NCBI GenBank assembly: GCA_046154185.1
Contig: JBJXGE010000058.1
Coordinates: forward strand, 62,001-126,000
Source of the DNA: JBJXGE01 sp046154185
GTDB taxonomy: Bacteria; Planctomycetota; UBA8108; UBA1146; JAJFFE01
DNA: 64,000 nt
Direction: 5' to 3'
The notes beneath the pieces were generated by a model. It was not told the origin of the DNA and ran no database searches. It saw nothing but the letters and a program-made list of their open reading frames with translations. Position numbers and translations under genes: made by a program. Below, piece by piece: positions 60,150-64,000 of this stretch (its first letter is position 1; each line of letters begins with the position of its first letter).

Positions 60150-63100
60150 TCCAAATTTGCGTGGCTTCGCCGTCGAGATCCACCGCGCGAGGTTCGGACC
60201 CCGCGATCGGCACCGAGCCGAGTCGTGTCGCGAGCGTTTCCCCGGCGATATAGGCTTTGAAACGGAGAACCGCGGCGGCGACCGCCGCCCCACCGGCAAT
60301 CGCAAGCTCGATGCGCTGCTCATAGCGAAGCCCGAGTTCCTTGCGCGCGCTTTGCACGTGGTGGACGAGTTCACGCGCTACGCCCTCGAGTCGCAAATCG
60401 GCGTCCAGCTCCGTGCGCAACACAACGACAACCGCCCCGGCCTGCGCTGCCGCCCAGCCGGGTTTGGCGATCAGATCGATCTGGACGTCTTCGGCGCTGA
60501 GCGGGATGGCCTGTCCGGCGACTTCGATATCGACGCCGCCGGCTTCGGCCAGCGCGCGCCGCAAGCGCGCTGGATCGGGATGCTCCTTGAGCGTTTTCTG
60601 GATCTGCGGCGCGAGTTTGCCGTGCTTCGGTCCTATGCTGCGGAAATTCGGCTTCACGAGGTATTCGACGTACTCTTCGCCCGCGGTGGTGAACTCGACG
60701 CGTTTCACATTGAGCTCTTCCGCGATCAGTTCGACGACGCGCGTCAGCTCATTCGCTTGCGCCTGATTTGCGACGACGACTTCGGCGAGCGCGAGCGGTT
60801 GACGCACGCGCAGCTTGCTCGCGGCGCGCACGGCGCGACCGGCCGAGGCGACATCGCGTGCGGCTTTCATCGCGCGTGACAAGCTCTCGTCGATCCACGC
60901 CTCGAGCGGCGCGGGATAGTCGCACAAGTGCACCGACTCGGGCGCGCCGGTTTCCGCATCACCGCGCGAACGCACCAGGTTTTGGTACAGAGTTTCGGCA
61001 AAGAACGGCACAAACGGCGCGGCCAAGAGCGCAGTGGAGACCAGACAACCGTGCAGCGTCTCGTAGGCCGCGCGCTTATCCGCGTCGAGCCCGCTGCGCC
61101 AAATCCGATCGCGACTGCGGCGTAAGTACCAATTCGAGACGCTATCGACAAACTCGTTGAGCGCGCGGGCGGCGACGAAACTATCGTAACGATCGAGCGC
61201 CTCGCGCACGGCGCGCGTCGTGACCTGCAGTTCGCTCAGAATCCACCGATCGAGCTCGGAAAGCGCGCGGCGATCGGGTTCGGGGATGAGTGCGAACCGC
61301 GCGGTCGGTTGCCAACCATCGATGTTCGCGTAGATCACGAGGAACGAGTACACGTTGTAGAGGCGAATGAGAAACTCGCGTTGCCCCTCAGCGATGGCGC
61401 GTTCCTGAAACAAGATGCTGGTCCAGGGCGGTTGGCCGCAGAAGAACAGCCAACGCATGGCGTCGGCGCCTTGCTTGTTGAGAATTTCTTCGGGCGGGCT
61501 GTAGTTGCGTTTGCTCTTCGACATCTTGAGCCCGTCCTCGCCCTTGAGGAGTCCGAGCACGATGCAATTGCGAAAGGGCACCGGCCACACGCTGCCGCTG
61601 TCCGGCGTTGGCCCGGCCGCGACCGCCGCGCGCGCAACACCGCGCGCGCCGAAAAGCAGCGTCCCGATCGCGACGAGCGAGTAGAACCAGCCGCGCGTCT
61701 GGTCGAGCGCTTCGCTGATGAAGTCGCAGGGGAATTGGGCGCGAAACCGCTCGCCGTTCTGATGCGGAAAACCCCACTGGGCAAACGGCATCGCGCCGCT
61801 GTCATACCAACAGTCGATGACGTCCGGCACGCGTCGCATGCGCGCGCCCTTCGACTTCGGCGAGTTGTACGTCACCGCGTCGATGTAAGGCCGGTGCACT
61901 TTCAGGTCTTGGCAAAGAGTCGGATCGGCGGCGAGAGCCGCCGCCCAAACTTCGGTGCCGGTAACGCCGGGCTTCGCGAGCAACTCGTCGTAGCCCGCTA
62001 CGGCTTCCATGAAGCCGGTGGCTTCGCACACCCAGATCGGCAGCGGCGTGCCCCAATAGCGTTCGCGCGAGAGCGTCCAGTCGACGTTGCTCTCGAGAAA
62101 CTTGCCGAATCGGCCGTCCCGGATGTGATCGGGCAGCCAATTGATCTCGTGGTTGTTGGCGAGCATCTGATCGACGAATTGCGTCGTGCGAATGAACCAG
62201 CTCGAGCGCGGATACTGGATGAGCGGGTCCTCATCGGCGCGCCAGCAAAACGGATATTCGTGCAAGTATTGTTCGTGATGAAAAAGGAGACCGCGTTCCT
62301 TGAGATCTCGGATGATGTCCTTGTCGGCCTCTTTGACCCAGCGGCCGCTATAGCGTTCACCCGCCTCGGCGGTGAAGCGCCCATTCGGCGCCACCAAGCA
62401 CAAGAGCGGCACGGAATCCGGATCGACGAAGCGTGAGCGCTCGGCCTGCCAGAGCTCGAAGTCGACTTCGCCGAACGCCGGCGCTTCGTGCACCAGTCCG
62501 GTTCCGGAATCGATCGTAACGAACGAGGCGGCGAGCACGCGCCAGCCGATGGTCGCGTCGCCGCCCGCGCGTAGCTTTGCGCGCCGCGCGCCGAGGTCGC
62601 GGTGCGCAAAATCGAACGGCGGCACATAGCTGCGCCCCACGAGTTCAGCGCCGCGCACGCGCGTGATTTCCGTGAGGGGGCGTTTCGACTTCTTTGCGAG
62701 TGCTTCGACCAGCGCCGCCGCCACGTAAAAACGCTCGTTGTGATCGGCGTCTTCGACGAGCGCGTACTCGAGGTCCGCGTGCACCGCCGCGAAATGATTC
62801 GACAGCAACGTCCAAGGGGTGGTCGTCCACACGAGGAGCGAAGTGCGAGCTTCGTCGACGAGCGGAAAGCGCACGTAGACGCTCGGGTCCGCGACCTCGC
62901 GATAGCCTTGTCCGACTTCGCCCGACGACAACGCGGTGCCGCCCTGCGCCCACCACCAGACGATCTTGTGGCCCTGATACAGGAGCCCGGCATCGAAGAG
63001 TGTTTTCAACGACCACCAAACGCTCTCGACATAACGTTGGTGATACGTGACGTAGGCTTCTTCGAGGTTCACCCAGAACCCGAGGCGGCGGGTGATCGTC

Positions 63101-63495
63101 TCCCACTCTTTGACGTAACGAAACACGGATTGCTGGCACTTCTTGATAAACGGTTCCATGCCATAGCGCTCGATCTCCTCTTTGCTGTGGATGCCGAGCT
63201 CTTTGCAGACTTCGACTTCGACCGGCAGTCCGTGCGTATCCCAACCCGCTTTGCGTTCGCACAAATAGCCGCGCATGGTCTTGTAGCGCGGAAACAAATC
63301 CTTGACCGCACGCGTCAAGCAATGGCCCGGATGCGGCAGCCCGTTCGCGGTCGGCGGACCCTCGTAAAAAACAAACCGCGGGGCACCGCGCCGCCGGGCG
63401 AGCGATTGCTCGTAGATCTTGCGGTCGTCCCAAAACGACAGCACTTCCCGCTCCGCGGTCGGATAGTCGAGATCTTTGGGCACTTCGCGAAACAT
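60136..63495 (-). CDS. ileS: Isoleucyl-tRNA synthetase
   Basis: 1,119 residues, class I synthetase. HIGH-type motif HPGH at 55-58 (PPTANGLPHPGHCLTRAVKD) and KMSKS at 657-661. The catalytic core, editing domain (CP1, with TTPWTLLSNHFAAVHADLEYA) and anticodon domain (ISNWYLRRSRDRIWRSGLDAD region) are in the expected order. The length, the ERYGMEPFIKKCQQSVFRYVKEWE segment and lack of a C-terminal zinc motif suggest the eukaryote-like type 2 form. The usual PYCPRCGTALS segment reads WWWAQGGTALSSGEV here, without cysteines. Confidence 0.96.
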   Translation of the reverse strand: MFREVPKDLDYPTAEREVLSFWDDRKIYEQSLARRRGAPRFVFYEGPPTANGLPHPGHCLTRAVKDLFPRYKTMRGYLCERKAGWDTHGLPVEVEVCKELGIHSKEEIERYGMEPFIKKCQQSVFRYVKEWETITRRLGFWVNLEEAYVTYHQRYVESVWWSLKTLFDAGLLYQGHKIVWWWAQGGTALSSGEVGQGYREVADPSVYVRFPLVDEARTSLLVWTTTPWTLLSNHFAAVHADLEYALVEDADHNERFYVAAALVEALAKKSKRPLTEITRVRGAELVGRSYVPPFDFAHRDLGARRAKLRAGGDATIGWRVLAASFVTIDSGTGLVHEAPAFGEVDFELWQAERSRFVDPDSVPLLCLVAPNGRFTAEAGERYSGRWVKEADKDIIRDLKERGLLFHHEQYLHEYPFCWRADEDPLIQYPRSSWFIRTTQFVDQMLANNHEINWLPDHIRDGRFGKFLESNVDWTLSRERYWGTPLPIWVCEATGFMEAVAGYDELLAKPGVTGTEVWAAALAADPTLCQDLKVHRPYIDAVTYNSPKSKGARMRRVPDVIDCWYDSGAMPFAQWGFPHQNGERFRAQFPCDFISEALDQTRGWFYSLVAIGTLLFGARGVARAAVAAGPTPDSGSVWPVPFRNCIVLGLLKGEDGLKMSKSKRNYSPPEEILNKQGADAMRWLFFCGQPPWTSILFQERAIAEGQREFLIRLYNVYSFLVIYANIDGWQPTARFALIPEPDRRALSELDRWILSELQVTTRAVREALDRYDSFVAARALNEFVDSVSNWYLRRSRDRIWRSGLDADKRAAYETLHGCLVSTALLAAPFVPFFAETLYQNLVRSRGDAETGAPESVHLCDYPAPLEAWIDESLSRAMKAARDVASAGRAVRAASKLRVRQPLALAEVVVANQAQANELTRVVELIAEELNVKRVEFTTAGEEYVEYLVKPNFRSIGPKHGKLAPQIQKTLKEHPDPARLRRALAEAGGVDIEVAGQAIPLSAEDVQIDLIAKPGWAAAQAGAVVVVLRTELDADLRLEGVARELVHHVQSARKELGLRYEQRIELAIAGGAAVAAAVLRFKAYIAGETLATRLGSVPIAGSEPRAVDLDGEATQIWINPE

Positions 63496-63520
63496 GAAAC
63501 TCCGATCTACTGAGAACTCT

Positions 63521-64000
63521 TTACCGGAGCCTGAGCAATATCACGATCAGGAGCGGCGTCAACACGGCTTGTAAGAGCATGAACCGCATCAGCACTTGAG
63601 CATTCGACCAGCCGAGACGCGCTCGACAATGGTCATGGAGCGGGAATCGCACGTTGCGAAAAATGCCGATTTTGAAAAAGCGCAGCAACGCGACTTTCAC
63701 GAGGCCCGTCCCGCCGTTGAGCAAAACGACGCCCGCGACCACCAGAATCAAGAACGGGTTTCCCGTGACGAGCACCAGCACGCCGAGCAAGAGTCCGAGC
63801 GGTCGCGAGCCGGCGTCGCCCATCAACACTTCGCTCGGGTTCGCGTTGTACCAGAGATATCCGGCGAGGGTGCCAAGCAGCGTAAACGCGCCGATGCCCC
63901 AGTTCGCGCCCGATCCATCGTGCGGCACGTGAAAGTACGGCGCGATGTCCTTGTGGCCAATGACAGCGTAGAGCATGACGCCAAGGTAGAAAAACGCGAG
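63521..64000 (-). CDS. mraY: Phospho-N-acetylmuramoyl-pentapeptide-transferase, C-terminal part (window edge)
   Basis: The frame is open from the right edge to the stop at 63521. MraY transfers phospho-MurNAc-pentapeptide to undecaprenyl phosphate, the first membrane step of peptidoglycan synthesis. Diagnostic: WYNANPSEVLMGDAGSRPLG (compare WYN--P--VFMGD-GSLALGG), the HDG-like GSGANWGIGA, several membrane helices, and the late FPLHDHCRARLGWSNAQVLMRF. The upstream part lies outside the window. ileS follows 25 nt downstream on the same strand. Confidence 0.93.
   Translation of the reverse strand, partial: LAFFYLGVMLYAVIGHKDIAPYFHVPHDGSGANWGIGAFTLLGTLAGYLWYNANPSEVLMGDAGSRPLGLLLGVLVLVTGNPFLILVVAGVVLLNGGTGLVKVALLRFFKIGIFRNVRFPLHDHCRARLGWSNAQVLMRFMLLQAVLTPLLIVILLRLR

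Noticed and set aside
61309..62436. 375-residue plus-strand frame within ileS
   Set aside because: It is the mirror of the ileS coding strand; composition is typical of antisense frames and no motif is present.

Overview
The window looks like chromosomal DNA of a high-GC planctomycete-type bacterium. The evidence is repeated dockerin-like EF-hand segments (GD-NGDG-D--DAVYLL--LF--G), secreted FG-GAP/VCBS proteins, a DUF1501/DUF1800 pair, a long type-2-like isoleucyl-tRNA synthetase and heavy use of GTG/TTG starts. No rRNA operon and no CRISPR array are visible.

Layout. 1-3.3 kb: a truncated secreted beta-propeller protein, a TPR protein with a coupled small gene, and tRNA-Asp, tRNA-Val(CAC) and tRNA-Leu(CAG), with convincing promoters and terminators. 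3.4-6.9 kb: the trans-translation pair smpB and ssrA, an orphan Hpt protein, truB and a GT4 glycosyltransferase that probably starts at CTG. 6.9-14.6 kb: envelope and surface functions (anchored proteins, a haem-motif VCBS lipoprotein, a GT39-like membrane enzyme fused to TPRs, a lipoprotein, and a Wzc-type tyrosine kinase whose tail is a pure (TAC)7 run).

14.76-26.67 kb: an 11.86-kb integrative element inserted in the 3' end of tRNA-Val(TAC). It is bounded by a perfect 50-bp direct repeat (attL/attR) and has a second pair of internal repeats near both ends that look like integrase arm sites. It carries a tyrosine integrase, Xis-like helix-turn-helix proteins, a replication-initiator-like protein and a DnaB-family helicase in an ATGA-coupled operon with operator-like repeats upstream. 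Its cargo is three secreted or anchored dockerin/YadA-head/FG-GAP proteins. It has no recognisable virion, relaxase or conjugation gene. This is the strongest candidate for an undescribed system.

26.8-44.6 kb: a QueG-like iron-sulfur protein fused to SCP2, a DUF420/DUF2270 membrane pair, a second orphan Hpt, a tiny basic protein behind a near-consensus promoter, an NAD-dependent epimerase, a split chemosensory group (CheX-like, unknown, PilZ, CheR), DUF1800/DUF1501, a DUF255 thioredoxin protein, a ZIP-like/ArsP-like fusion transporter, a bacilliredoxin, a small Sm-like candidate, a CoA-binding protein and an aminotransferase.

44.6-64 kb: two SPFH proteins, arginase, secreted proteins, an alpha/beta hydrolase, and a run of RNA-modification genes (mnmA, a Tsr3-like protein, a dihydrouridine synthase, a SpoU methyltransferase, an RlmK-like methyltransferase). 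Among these lie a lipoprotein whose C-terminal half looks like a guanidino-group-modifying (deiminase-type) enzyme and a large dockerin protein. The window ends with ileS and the C-terminal part of mraY. Coordinates were read by eye and starts were chosen from ribosome-binding sites, family length and gene junctions; no database search was possible.
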